A program made the position numbers and the translations under genes. From FEB-12 sp964503315 (GTDB lineage Bacteria; Zixibacteria; MSB-5A5; GN15; FEB-12): a stretch of DNA of 64,000 nucleotides. The notes below the pieces were generated by a model. It worked only from the letters and a program-made list of their open reading frames with translations, was not told the DNA's origin and ran no database searches. The stretch lies in the NCBI GenBank assembly GCA_964503315.1, contig CAZCZL010000005.1:175267-239266 (forward strand), given 5' to 3'. The number at the start of each line of letters is the position of its first letter. Within the stretch, counting starts at the first letter, position 1. Shown here in pieces: positions 25,993 through 34,397 of this stretch.

Positions 25993-28525
25993 ACGATGCA
26001 GGCAGAGTATCCAGATCCGGTACGGGTTTGCCCCAATCGCTGTAGAGCGCCTCGAGTTTCTTTCGAGCACCAAGGGTGCGAGAGTCATCCGCTCCGAAAT
26101 TTGCCAGCAGAGAAGTGTAAGCTTCGAGTGCCAATGAGGCGCCTTCTTCAAACTTCTTGGCTTTGCGGAGGCAATCGGCCAACGCGGACTGGGCTCCGGC
26201 GATGTGCCAATGTCCAGCCGGGAGTACGCGAAGTCGAATTGACAGTGCCTGTCGAAGTAAAGGTTCAGCATCCCGGAAATCCCCGTGCTCGGTGAGAAGT
26301 CGCCCCAGTCCCAAAAGCACGGAAATGTATCCCTGGTGTTCTTCCGGCAGGTATTTTCTTGCCAGTTCGAGTGCCTCAAGATAAAGCGCATGAGCCTCTT
26401 CGATACGCCCCTGCATGTACACTGCGCTGGCCAATTGAGTGGTCATTCCGCCGTAATAGGTATGGTCGGTCCCAACCATGCCGGCGAGCAGGGTGCGATT
26501 GCGAACGAAAACGGATTCGGCTTCCGCATAGCTTTCCTGCGCCATGAGGATAGCTCCGAGATTTCCCTTGGAAGCGATCACTTCAAAGTGATCCTCCCGC
26601 CCAAAGGCATTGGTGAGTGTGAATATCGCTTCGCGCACAATAGTTTCTGCCTTGGTATATTCTCCCCGCTGATAGTACAATCGTCCAAGATGATTGAGCG
26701 TATTGCCGACTGCGGTGGCAGAATCTCCCTGCAGTTCGCGCTGGGTCTCCAGTCCCGCCCGATAATAGACCTCAGCGGAGTCGAAGTTACCGAGATGCCG
26801 GTACACATGCCCCAGACTGACCTGCATGTTGGCCACATTGGTGTCCAGATCGGGATAGATGTCTCTGACAATGGTCAATGCTTTGCGCGCTACGGAAAGA
26901 GCAGAGTCCTGTTCGCCGGCATCGTCGAGGATAAGTGTCAGTTGCAACAGGTTGTAGGCATACTCGACATTGTCTTCTCCTAACGTGATCCGATTCAATT
27001 CCGCCGATTCGAATGCAAGCTCGCGCGACCGGGAGAGATGGCCGAGGTCATAAAGGATGTCAGCGGCCAATCGGAGAAGCATTGCCCTGACCATGGGCTG
27101 GTTTTTCAATCCGGTGCGGAGACGTAAGATGGCGGTATCTAGAAGTTCCCTAGCGGTCACATCGTCTCCGCGCGATTCATTCGGATCGGAAACTTCAAAA
27201 ATGCCGGTGAGGAACTTGGCGATCTCCTGTGCTTTGCGCGCCTCCAGACGAGCCTTATCGCGTTCGCGAGCAAGTCGATTGGTGTAAATGCCAATCGTTA
27301 CCGCGATGGCGACGATCGCCAGGATTGTGGCGAAGACGATCGGACGATGTCTGCGCACAAACCTGCCGAACATATATGTCACAGAATCCATGCGGGCTTC
27401 GATCGGCCACCCGTCAAGGTGGCGGCGAATGTCGTCGGTCAATTGACGCACTGTTTGATACCGGCGTGCCGGGTCTTTGCGTAACGCGGCTATGCAAATG
27501 GTGTCAAGGTCGCCGCGAAGCTGCTTTCCGAATTTTTTGCTGGAGGTTTGGTCAACACTGGAAGGGAGTTCCTTCCGTGCAGGTCGGAGAACGACGCTAG
27601 ATGGCCGTTCCGGTTCCTGTGTCACCACCGCCCGCTCCAGTTCGGACGCTGAGTCCGTCATGATCTTGTATGGGTTGTGGCCGGTCAGCAACTCATACAG
27701 TACAACTCCCAGCGAATAGACATCGCTGGCGGTGGTGATAGGCTGATTCTGTACCTGTTCGGGTGAGGCATAACGCGGCGTCATCGCCCGGAATCCGGTT
27801 TGCGTGAGTTCGCCACCCATATCGACTTCGGCGGATTCCGCCAGCACTTTGGCAATACCGAAGTCAATGACCTTTACTCGGCCTTGCCGGTCCACCAGTA
27901 TATTCGCAGGCTTTAGGTCACGGTGAATGACCAGGTTGCTGTGCGCAAACTCAACCGCTTCACAGGCCTGGAGGAGCAGCCGGAGTCGTTCAATAAGTGG
28001 AAGGGCGCGAGATTGGCAATACTGATCGATCGCCACACCATCAACATATTCCATAACAAAGTACGGACGGCCGTCGGGCGTCAAACCGCCGTCAAGCAGT
28101 CTGGCAATGTTCGGATGATTGAGGCGGGCGAGGATCTGTCGTTCCTGATGAAAACGTCGTAGGATGATCCTGGTTCGAAGTCCGGACTGAACTACCTTGA
28201 TGGCTACCCGTTGTTCGAATTGACCATCGGTTCGTTCGGCAAGGAAGACATTACCCATACCGCCGGAACCGATCTCTTCGATCAGGCGGAATGGCCCCAG
28301 CCGTGTTCCGATCAGTGAGGGCTCCTCGGGAGGGAGTACTATTGCGCTTTCTCTGTCAAGAAGAGGATGCCCTTGAGCATCAGCCGCCAGCAGAGCCATT
28401 ACCTCCGCATACATTGCGGTATCATTGCCGCATTCCCTTCGCACAAGCGACTCGCGCAGAGAGTCGTCGGAATCAACGGCCAAATCGAAAATCTGCTGTA
28501 TCCGCTCCCAGCGTTCGGTGGACAT
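25991..28525 (-). CDS. Ser/Thr protein kinase with transmembrane helix and TPR repeats
   Basis: 844 residues. The kinase domain (about 76-370) has GSGGMGNV, the VAIKVV lysine, HRDLKPANIL, DFGIAK and SPEQ, so it should be active. A transmembrane helix (about 398-418, IVFATILAIVAIAVTIGIY) is followed by about eight TPR/Kinesin-light-chain-like repeats (about 490-840, for example GNTLNHLGRLYYQRGEYTKA). The start codon lies 12 bases after the stop of the upstream sigma-factor gene and is preceded by AAAGGA. This sigma-kinase gene order is frequent in Acidobacteria, Planctomycetes and related phyla, where kinase and sigma are believed to act in one signalling route. Confidence 0.9.
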   Translation of the reverse strand: MSTERWERIQQIFDLAVDSDDSLRESLVRRECGNDTAMYAEVMALLAADAQGHPLLDRESAIVLPPEEPSLIGTRLGPFRLIEEIGSGGMGNVFLAERTDGQFEQRVAIKVVQSGLRTRIILRRFHQERQILARLNHPNIARLLDGGLTPDGRPYFVMEYVDGVAIDQYCQSRALPLIERLRLLLQACEAVEFAHSNLVIHRDLKPANILVDRQGRVKVIDFGIAKVLAESAEVDMGGELTQTGFRAMTPRYASPEQVQNQPITTASDVYSLGVVLYELLTGHNPYKIMTDSASELERAVVTQEPERPSSVVLRPARKELPSSVDQTSSKKFGKQLRGDLDTICIAALRKDPARRYQTVRQLTDDIRRHLDGWPIEARMDSVTYMFGRFVRRHRPIVFATILAIVAIAVTIGIYTNRLARERDKARLEARKAQEIAKFLTGIFEVSDPNESRGDDVTARELLDTAILRLRTGLKNQPMVRAMLLRLAADILYDLGHLSRSRELAFESAELNRITLGEDNVEYAYNLLQLTLILDDAGEQDSALSVARKALTIVRDIYPDLDTNVANMQVSLGHVYRHLGNFDSAEVYYRAGLETQRELQGDSATAVGNTLNHLGRLYYQRGEYTKAETIVREAIFTLTNAFGREDHFEVIASKGNLGAILMAQESYAEAESVFVRNRTLLAGMVGTDHTYYGGMTTQLASAVYMQGRIEEAHALYLEALELARKYLPEEHQGYISVLLGLGRLLTEHGDFRDAEPLLRQALSIRLRVLPAGHWHIAGAQSALADCLRKAKKFEEGASLALEAYTSLLANFGADDSRTLGARKKLEALYSDWGKPVPDLDTLPAS

Positions 28526-28537
28526 GCGGTCCTTTCG

Positions 28538-29101
28538 TCAATTGCGGCGTAGCTCATTAGCGAGCCAGGCCTTGGCGATACGCCAATCGCGACGCACGGT
28601 CGGTACTGAGACCTGAAGGACTTCGGCGATCTCTTCATGGGTCAGTCCGCCGAAGAAGCGAAGCTCTACAACCTTGCTCTGACGTTCCGACAAGTTACGA
28701 AGCCTGACCAGAGCTTCGTCAAGGGCGACAACCTCTTCAGCTCGCTGGTCCCCACCGATAAGGGAGTCATCGAACGTCACAAATGGGCTGTCGCCTCCGC
28801 GTTTTTTGGCCATACGGCGACGGGCGTAATCTATCAGAATGCGGCGCATTGCCTGGGCGGCAACAGCGTAGAAGTGCGCTCTGCTTTCCCAGGACATTCT
28901 GGTCTGGCCGATCAGGTTGAGATATGACTCGTGAACCAATGCGGTCGCGTTAAGCGTATGCCCGGATCGCTCCGACGCAAGTTGAGATCGTGCCATGGCG
29001 CGAAGTCGGTCATAGACCAGTGGAAACAATGAATTGATGCCTTCCTGATTCCCCTGCCTGATCGACGATAGCAGTTGAGTGATGCGGACGGTATCCGGCA
29101 T
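28538..29101 (-). CDS. ECF-type RNA polymerase sigma factor, Acidobacteria/Planctomycete type (TIGR02999-like)
   Basis: 187 residues. Region 2 carries HTLNATALVHESYLNL, AHFYAVAAQAMRRIL and IDYARRR. Region 4 carries LSERQSKVVELRFFGGLTHEEIA with a helix-turn-helix VSVPTVRRDWRIAKAWL. It directs RNA polymerase to a specific promoter set. There is no anti-sigma gene next to it; instead the membrane kinase at 25991 follows in the same operon, suggesting control by phosphorylation. It has its own promoter with TATAAT. Confidence 0.92.
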   Translation of the reverse strand: MPDTVRITQLLSSIRQGNQEGINSLFPLVYDRLRAMARSQLASERSGHTLNATALVHESYLNLIGQTRMSWESRAHFYAVAAQAMRRILIDYARRRMAKKRGGDSPFVTFDDSLIGGDQRAEEVVALDEALVRLRNLSERQSKVVELRFFGGLTHEEIAEVLQVSVPTVRRDWRIAKAWLANELRRN

Positions 29102-29148
29102 TTATTCGGTTCCTCGACCATCAAAAGGCATTTATCGGTTATGGTCAG

Positions 29149-29177
29149 ATTATACGTTATAGGTCCATGTACTCCAA
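29149..29177 (-). promoter_or_regulatory. Promoter of the sigma-kinase operon
   Basis: On the minus strand a perfect TATAAT (29154-29149) lies 17 bases after TTGGAG (29177-29172), about 48 bases upstream of the sigma-factor ATG. The -35 box is weak (3 of 6). Confidence 0.45.
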
Positions 29178-29333
29178 TAACAAACTTCGTCCCATGGTCT
29201 CTGGAAGAATTGAGGAACCTGAGCGCCAGGTTCACTCTGGGCAGGCGATTGAATTCAATCAGTCATCGAGGCGTGGATACAAGGACCAATTCGGGGATTG
29301 CCGCATGAAATGGAAAAAGAGGGGGAGACTCGA

Positions 29334-30644
29334 TCACGTGATCGGTCGGGTTTCGCCGCCAAACGCTATGCCCATCTGCTTGAGCATCTCGAATGGCGGT
29401 ACGCCGCCGATCTGAACTATAACAAAGTTGTTGGGGATCTCCAGCGGACCCGCTTTGGTCTGGAGCAGGACAGAATCCGGTCGAATTTCAAGCACCTGTG
29501 AATCAAAGAGCGCGGTCAACGTGCGCGACGACAGTAGCGCATTGATCGCGTCTTCATTCTTCTTCTTAACCCTGAAGAAACTACTCTTCCGGTACGAGAC
29601 GGTCACGATATTGCCGGGTTGTCTGGCCAGTCCCACCGCGGCTTCAACCGCGCTATCTCCACCGCCCACTACCAACATGTGCTGGTTGGTGTACGACTGA
29701 GCGTCGATGAGCTGATACATAACTTTGGGCGACTCTTCGCCGGGGACCTCAAGCTTGCGAGGCGTGCCTCGACGGCCCATTGCAAGCACTACAAAGCGCG
29801 ACGTGAAGTGATTGTCGGTCGTGCGAATGTCAAAGTAGCTGTTGATCGGACGGACAGACTCAACGTGCTGTCCGCAGACGGCATTCAAATGGAAGCGGTC
29901 AGTGATATCGTGCCAGGTCTCAACCAGTGCTTCTTTCGAATATTCATCCTGAGACAACCAGCCGTAAAGAGGGAGTTCGACCGGCTGCGTCATGACTAGT
30001 TTTTTACGAGGATACTGAAGGATCGTGCCGCCGATCTCCCGTTCGTCCAACAGCAGATAGTTGAGGCCATGTTGAATAGCAGTAAGCGCGGCGGAAATCC
30101 CGGCCGGCCCCGCGCCAACAATGACAACATCGTAGAGGTCACTCTTGGTCGGCTTGCCGATCCGTCGCGCGATCTCGTCGACCACTGTTCGTCCTTGGCC
30201 AATCGCATTGCGAATAAGAGAGAGGCCTCCCAGTTCACCGGCGATGAAAAGTCCTGGCACCGTAGTTTCATTGACCGATGAGAGGATTGGAATATCCGGA
30301 CGAGTCTTAATATCGCCGAGTCCGACCTTGAGGGCGCCGACCGGGCAGGCAAGTTCGCAATAGCCATGACCGACGCATCGTTCGCCGTTGATGACCTCAG
30401 CTACCCCCCAGACAACTCCGAGAACATCTCCTTCGGGGCAGGCTTTCACGCAGGCGCCGCATCCAATGCACTGGGATTTGTCGACCATTGGAAATTGCGC
30501 GCGCGGCCGGTCGATACCCATGGCGCGGGCCTCTTCTTTGCGTCGGGCAAATTGCTCTCGACTCTTGCGGAATGATATAAGGTAAGGAACCAGGATCACC
30601 GCGACCAGGCCGATCACACCAAGCCATATGAGGAGTGTCTGCAT
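29334..30644 (-). CDS. Membrane-anchored ferredoxin/FAD-NAD(P) oxidoreductase (thioredoxin-reductase-like fold)
   Basis: 436 residues. An N-terminal transmembrane helix (3-24) is followed by a two-cluster ferredoxin domain and a pyridine-nucleotide-disulfide-oxidoreductase fold. Cluster 1 ligands are Cys59, 62, 65 and 69. The second motif reads CVGHGYCELACP: Cys90, Cys96 and Cys100, with His93 where the fourth Cys is expected. The FAD site GAGPAG is near residue 178 and a second Rossmann motif GGGDSAVEAA lies near residue 320. There is no CxxC between them, so it is not a thioredoxin reductase; YpdA/ferredoxin-NADP reductase-like chemistry is more likely. It is the last gene of the cytochrome locus, 34 bases after the barrel gene, and could pass electrons between NAD(P)H, ferredoxin or quinone and the haem chain. 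The direction is unknown. Confidence 0.85.
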   Translation of the reverse strand: MQTLLIWLGVIGLVAVILVPYLISFRKSREQFARRKEEARAMGIDRPRAQFPMVDKSQCIGCGACVKACPEGDVLGVVWGVAEVINGERCVGHGYCELACPVGALKVGLGDIKTRPDIPILSSVNETTVPGLFIAGELGGLSLIRNAIGQGRTVVDEIARRIGKPTKSDLYDVVIVGAGPAGISAALTAIQHGLNYLLLDEREIGGTILQYPRKKLVMTQPVELPLYGWLSQDEYSKEALVETWHDITDRFHLNAVCGQHVESVRPINSYFDIRTTDNHFTSRFVVLAMGRRGTPRKLEVPGEESPKVMYQLIDAQSYTNQHMLVVGGGDSAVEAAVGLARQPGNIVTVSYRKSSFFRVKKKNEDAINALLSSRTLTALFDSQVLEIRPDSVLLQTKAGPLEIPNNFVIVQIGGVPPFEMLKQMGIAFGGETRPIT

Positions 30645-30678
30645 AGACGTTCTACAATTCGGGTTTCAGTTCGACTCG

Positions 30679-32283
30679 TTAGAATCGATACCCGAGCTCT
30701 CCCTGGATTCGGATTCCCTTCAGATCATCTCCCGACTCGGACTGGAATTGCGAGCCGAGCCAGTATTGGCGTCCGATATCAGCCTGTCCGGATAACTCGA
30801 ACCAGCGGTTGGTTCGCTTTCCCGCAAGGCCGTCCGTGTCGTACGCGTAATTGCCGAACGCCGCGCCAGCCGTATACCTGTTACCAAATGTACGATTCAT
30901 GCGCAGTGAGTAGTTGGCGCCTCGAGTCGTAGGGCCATCGAATCCGGCGTAATGCGCGAAAAAGGAGAGGCCCTGAACAATGGCGTTGGCTTTACGTAGA
31001 CTGCCGGAGTAGGACCAGGTCGGATCAGGATCCCCCTGGCGATTGCGATACCCGGTCGAGCCGCTTAGATAAAACTGCCCCGGAAGCGACAAGTCGACCT
31101 GACCGCGCGCGCCCTGACGAAGCTGGTCATCGAAGAGACTGTCTACGACGGAGCGCGATTCATAGGTCCAGTAATTAGTGCGGTTGTCGTAATTGAGAGT
31201 GACTCGCAGGCGATCGGACAATCGGATCCAGGTACTCAGATAAAGATTTGAAAGTTCAATCGAACTGCCTGCCCGTTCCTTGCGCCAGCCGCGATTGACG
31301 TCCAGCTCCGCGGAATGATTCAAACCCCAATTGCCACCCTGAGAGTATCGACCCTGCAGAAGGAGAAATTCCCGGTTGACCTCGCCACCATGGTATTCAC
31401 CGACCATGCCGATCGCCTGCTCATAATACTGAGTTGACGGTGTGCCGGCGCTGATCGACAGGTAACCGCCGGTTCGCGTCAACGTGAGTCGCGGATCATC
31501 GTACATCCAATCCGGGCTGGCACCGCCAAAAAGCCCAAAGCGCAGCGCGCGGGAAAATCTGGTTTCTATCAACGCACCGTCGAGATAACCGATCGCGCCG
31601 ACTCGACGTGGAAGAATGCGACCGGCGGAGGCAGCGATGGCAGCGTCAGGGTCATCATAGCTAAGCGAGAATTCCCAGACCTTGTTGGACCAGTCGTTAT
31701 CCTCTATTCCCGAGGAGAAGTTTCTGGTGCGCTTATCAAAGCGACCGCGGCCACGTACGGAGAGCGTGACTTCCTGACCAAACAGGCGACGGGCCTTGAG
31801 AGAGAGTCGGGTGGTTGCTTGCGTGAAATCCAGACTTGTCTCGGTATCGTCGTTCCAATGATAAAAGACAAACGAAACATTTCCGGTAACAGGTGAGGCG
31901 GTTTTCTTCGGGCGAACGGGGAATACAGTCGTCTCGGGATTTACCGGCTCTTGGAGCGGTGAGGCCATTGTGTCGGCTATCCGTATTGTGTCGGTTACGA
32001 GAGGAGACTGCGGCACGACACGGTCGCCGACCTGAATCTGTTCGAGCGGGCCGATCACTTTGCACGAGGCCGAGTGAGCAGCGACGAAGACCACTTCAAG
32101 CTCTGCCTTAGTACCGTTCTCGCCGAGTACGTTCAGCCGGGAACCGACCGCAAGCCCATCGGCGCTACCGGCATTGAGGTAAACATGCTCCATTGAGATA
32201 TACTTGACGACTATGCCCTCAGCCGCCAAGGACACTCCGGAGAGCACGACAACGAACAAGAGAACCGGAAGAACTCGCTTCAT
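30679..32283 (-). CDS. Outer-membrane beta-barrel protein of the multihaem locus (putative conduit porin)
   Basis: 534 residues from ATG 32283, whose A is the last base of the preceding gene's TAA; GGGAGG lies seven bases upstream. A signal peptide (LLFVVVLSGVSLAAEG) is followed by a small beta domain (about 25-100, HVYLNAGSADGLAVGS and IQVGDRVV) like FlgT-C/SH3 folds. A long stretch of alternating amphipathic strands rich in Tyr, Trp and Arg then ends in GELGYRF, the C-terminal aromatic typical of outer-membrane barrels (about 125-534, enough for about 20 strands). It contains no haem motif. Its position between a 28-haem cytochrome and the flavoprotein suggests the porin of a porin-cytochrome conduit like MtrB, though I see no sequence likeness to MtrB itself. 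Confidence 0.7.
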   Translation of the reverse strand: MKRVLPVLLFVVVLSGVSLAAEGIVVKYISMEHVYLNAGSADGLAVGSRLNVLGENGTKAELEVVFVAAHSASCKVIGPLEQIQVGDRVVPQSPLVTDTIRIADTMASPLQEPVNPETTVFPVRPKKTASPVTGNVSFVFYHWNDDTETSLDFTQATTRLSLKARRLFGQEVTLSVRGRGRFDKRTRNFSSGIEDNDWSNKVWEFSLSYDDPDAAIAASAGRILPRRVGAIGYLDGALIETRFSRALRFGLFGGASPDWMYDDPRLTLTRTGGYLSISAGTPSTQYYEQAIGMVGEYHGGEVNREFLLLQGRYSQGGNWGLNHSAELDVNRGWRKERAGSSIELSNLYLSTWIRLSDRLRVTLNYDNRTNYWTYESRSVVDSLFDDQLRQGARGQVDLSLPGQFYLSGSTGYRNRQGDPDPTWSYSGSLRKANAIVQGLSFFAHYAGFDGPTTRGANYSLRMNRTFGNRYTAGAAFGNYAYDTDGLAGKRTNRWFELSGQADIGRQYWLGSQFQSESGDDLKGIRIQGELGYRF

Positions 32284-34397
32284 TAATGCCTCCCTCGCGG
32301 ATGGCACTCATAGCATGCGGTGCTGAGATACTGATAATCGCCCTCTCCCTGGTGATCCCGATCAGTATCGGTTTTGTTGTGTTCGTGACACAGAATGCAC
32401 TCGAAGACGGCATAATTGCTGGGCTGCACGTGGCAAGTGGTACAATCATTCCCCCAGACGGAAGCATGCGCGCCCGACGTTATAGGGAAATACTGTCCGT
32501 CATGATCCCAGTTTGCCGGCGACCAGCCGTTGGTGGTGTGGCAGGTCTGACAGGTGTTAGGGAAATTGGCCGCCGCGTGATTAGGATCGGTCGTTCCATT
32601 AAAGTCAGTCTGGTGGCACGCAAAGCAGGCGGTCGACGTACCCGTATACGATGTTGCGTGACAGGCGATACAGGCTACGGTGACGTGCTGACCCGTCAGA
32701 GGGAAGGCCGTGGTGTTGTGGTCGAATGTCGCTGGCTGCCAGGCAGTCGTCGAGTGGCAGGTAGTGCAGTTGTGATCGAAATTGTTCGACACGTGATTCG
32801 GATCGGTCACTCCTTCGAAATCAGTCTGATGGCACGAATAGCAGTCAGTCGGCGTACCCACATATCCTGAGGCATGACATGAGACGCAGGTTGCGTTGAT
32901 ATGCGCGCCGGTCAATGGGAAAGCGGTTCCAGCATGACTGAAATTGGCAGGGGTCCAGCCGCTGGTCGTGTGACAATCAGTACAGGTGTGGCTGAAATTC
33001 GCCTGCACATGGTTTGGATCGCCGGTCGAGTTGAAATCAGTCTGGTGACACGAATAACAGTCGGTTGGCGTACCAGCGTATCCAGATGTATGGCAGGCGG
33101 TGCAGGACGCGTCGACATGCTTCCCGGTCAGCGGAAAGGCCGTGTTGGCGTGGTTGAAAGTCGATGGCGTCCAGCCATTGGTCGAATGGCAGATAGTGCA
33201 GTTCTGACTGAACCCCTGCGTGACGTGATTCGGGTCAGTGACCGATTCGAAATCGGTTTGGTGGCAGCTATAGCAGTCCACCGGTGTTCCGGCGAAGCCA
33301 GTACTGTGACAAGAGGAGCATAGTATCGTGGTGTGCTGACCAGAGAGGACAAATCCAGTGCTGCTATGATCGAATGATGACGGCTGCCATGATGATGTGG
33401 TGTGGCAGGTAGTGCAATCCTGGTCGAATTGCGCCAGTTGATGGTCAGGCTCGGTCGTCTGAGCATAGTCGGTTTGGTGACAGGAATAACATGCTGTCGG
33501 CGTCCCTGCGTATTGCGTGGCATGACACGCAACACATGCTGCCTGCAGATGCGCACCGGTCAGTGGGAACGCCGTCGCGTTATGGTCATACTCTGCGGGG
33601 ATCCAGGCATTGATATTGTGACATAGCGCACATTCGTGGGTGAAGCCGCCGGCTTCGTGGTCAGGATCGGCGGTTGACGCAAAGTCCGCGCTATGACAAC
33701 TGTAGCAGTCGCTCGACGTGCCTGTATATCCACTCGGATGACACGTTATGCAGGCAACTCCCCGGTGTCCACCAGCCAATGGAAAACTCGCCGGGTGATT
33801 GTACGTAGCATAGTGCCAACTTGCCGACGCGGCCTCGTGACAGGAACGACAATCGAGCGGGAATGTTGCCTGCACATGGTTCGGTTCTTCGGTCGCCGCG
33901 TAATCCGCCGCATGACAATCATAGCAATCAATTGGTGTGCCTGCGTACTCTTGCCTATCGTGTCCGCGATGGCATGATTCGCAATCGGCCACGGCATGTG
34001 CACCGGTGAGCGGGAATCCGTTGGCGGCGTGCAGTTCGAGAGTACTGCGTCGGTTCTGCCAGTCACGCGGTGTGTGGCAAGTCTGGCACTCCTGGCCAAG
34101 TTGGCCAAGATGCTGATCGGTATGGCAGTCAATACAGCTTACGCCGACATGATTGAAGACCGGATCTTTGTGACAGCCGATACATTGAGCTGCCGCGTGC
34201 GCTCCCACTAACTGAAAACCGGTTGCGGCATGGTCAAAGGCCAACGAGTCACGCATCTTCGACCAGGAGTCGGTGGTGTGGCAATCCTGACAGTCCCACT
34301 TTAGTTGTCCGTGGGGGTTGGTCACTGTTGATTGGCTGAGGATCATTCCGCCGATCAGCAACAGCAACGCAGCTGGTATGACGAGGAGACGTTTCAT
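32283..34397 (-). CDS. 28-haem c-type cytochrome with tandem three-haem modules
   Basis: 704 residues with a signal peptide (about 1-22). I count 28 CxxCH motifs, about one per 25 residues. From about residue 180 the chain is a tandem repeat of a roughly 60-70-residue module with three haems: CxxCHxxxxWxPxxFDH, then FPLTGxHxxxxCxxCH, then YxGTPTxCYSCHQTDF and DPNH. The extra conserved His in FDH, GxH and DPNH are probable distal ligands. Such proteins act in periplasmic or extracellular electron transfer. The start overlaps the stop of the 20-haem gene by four bases (ATGA) and its stop overlaps the barrel gene start, so translation is coupled. Unless processed, it would be an elongated wire of nanometre scale. 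Confidence 0.92.
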   Translation of the reverse strand: MKRLLVIPAALLLLIGGMILSQSTVTNPHGQLKWDCQDCHTTDSWSKMRDSLAFDHAATGFQLVGAHAAAQCIGCHKDPVFNHVGVSCIDCHTDQHLGQLGQECQTCHTPRDWQNRRSTLELHAANGFPLTGAHAVADCESCHRGHDRQEYAGTPIDCYDCHAADYAATEEPNHVQATFPLDCRSCHEAASASWHYATYNHPASFPLAGGHRGVACITCHPSGYTGTSSDCYSCHSADFASTADPDHEAGGFTHECALCHNINAWIPAEYDHNATAFPLTGAHLQAACVACHATQYAGTPTACYSCHQTDYAQTTEPDHQLAQFDQDCTTCHTTSSWQPSSFDHSSTGFVLSGQHTTILCSSCHSTGFAGTPVDCYSCHQTDFESVTDPNHVTQGFSQNCTICHSTNGWTPSTFNHANTAFPLTGKHVDASCTACHTSGYAGTPTDCYSCHQTDFNSTGDPNHVQANFSHTCTDCHTTSGWTPANFSHAGTAFPLTGAHINATCVSCHASGYVGTPTDCYSCHQTDFEGVTDPNHVSNNFDHNCTTCHSTTAWQPATFDHNTTAFPLTGQHVTVACIACHATSYTGTSTACFACHQTDFNGTTDPNHAAANFPNTCQTCHTTNGWSPANWDHDGQYFPITSGAHASVWGNDCTTCHVQPSNYAVFECILCHEHNKTDTDRDHQGEGDYQYLSTACYECHPRGRH

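Noticed and set aside
32600..33900. Regular DNA repeats that look like an array
   Set aside because: The regularity follows the three-haem protein module with diverged codons; there are no uniform repeats and spacers, so it is not CRISPR.
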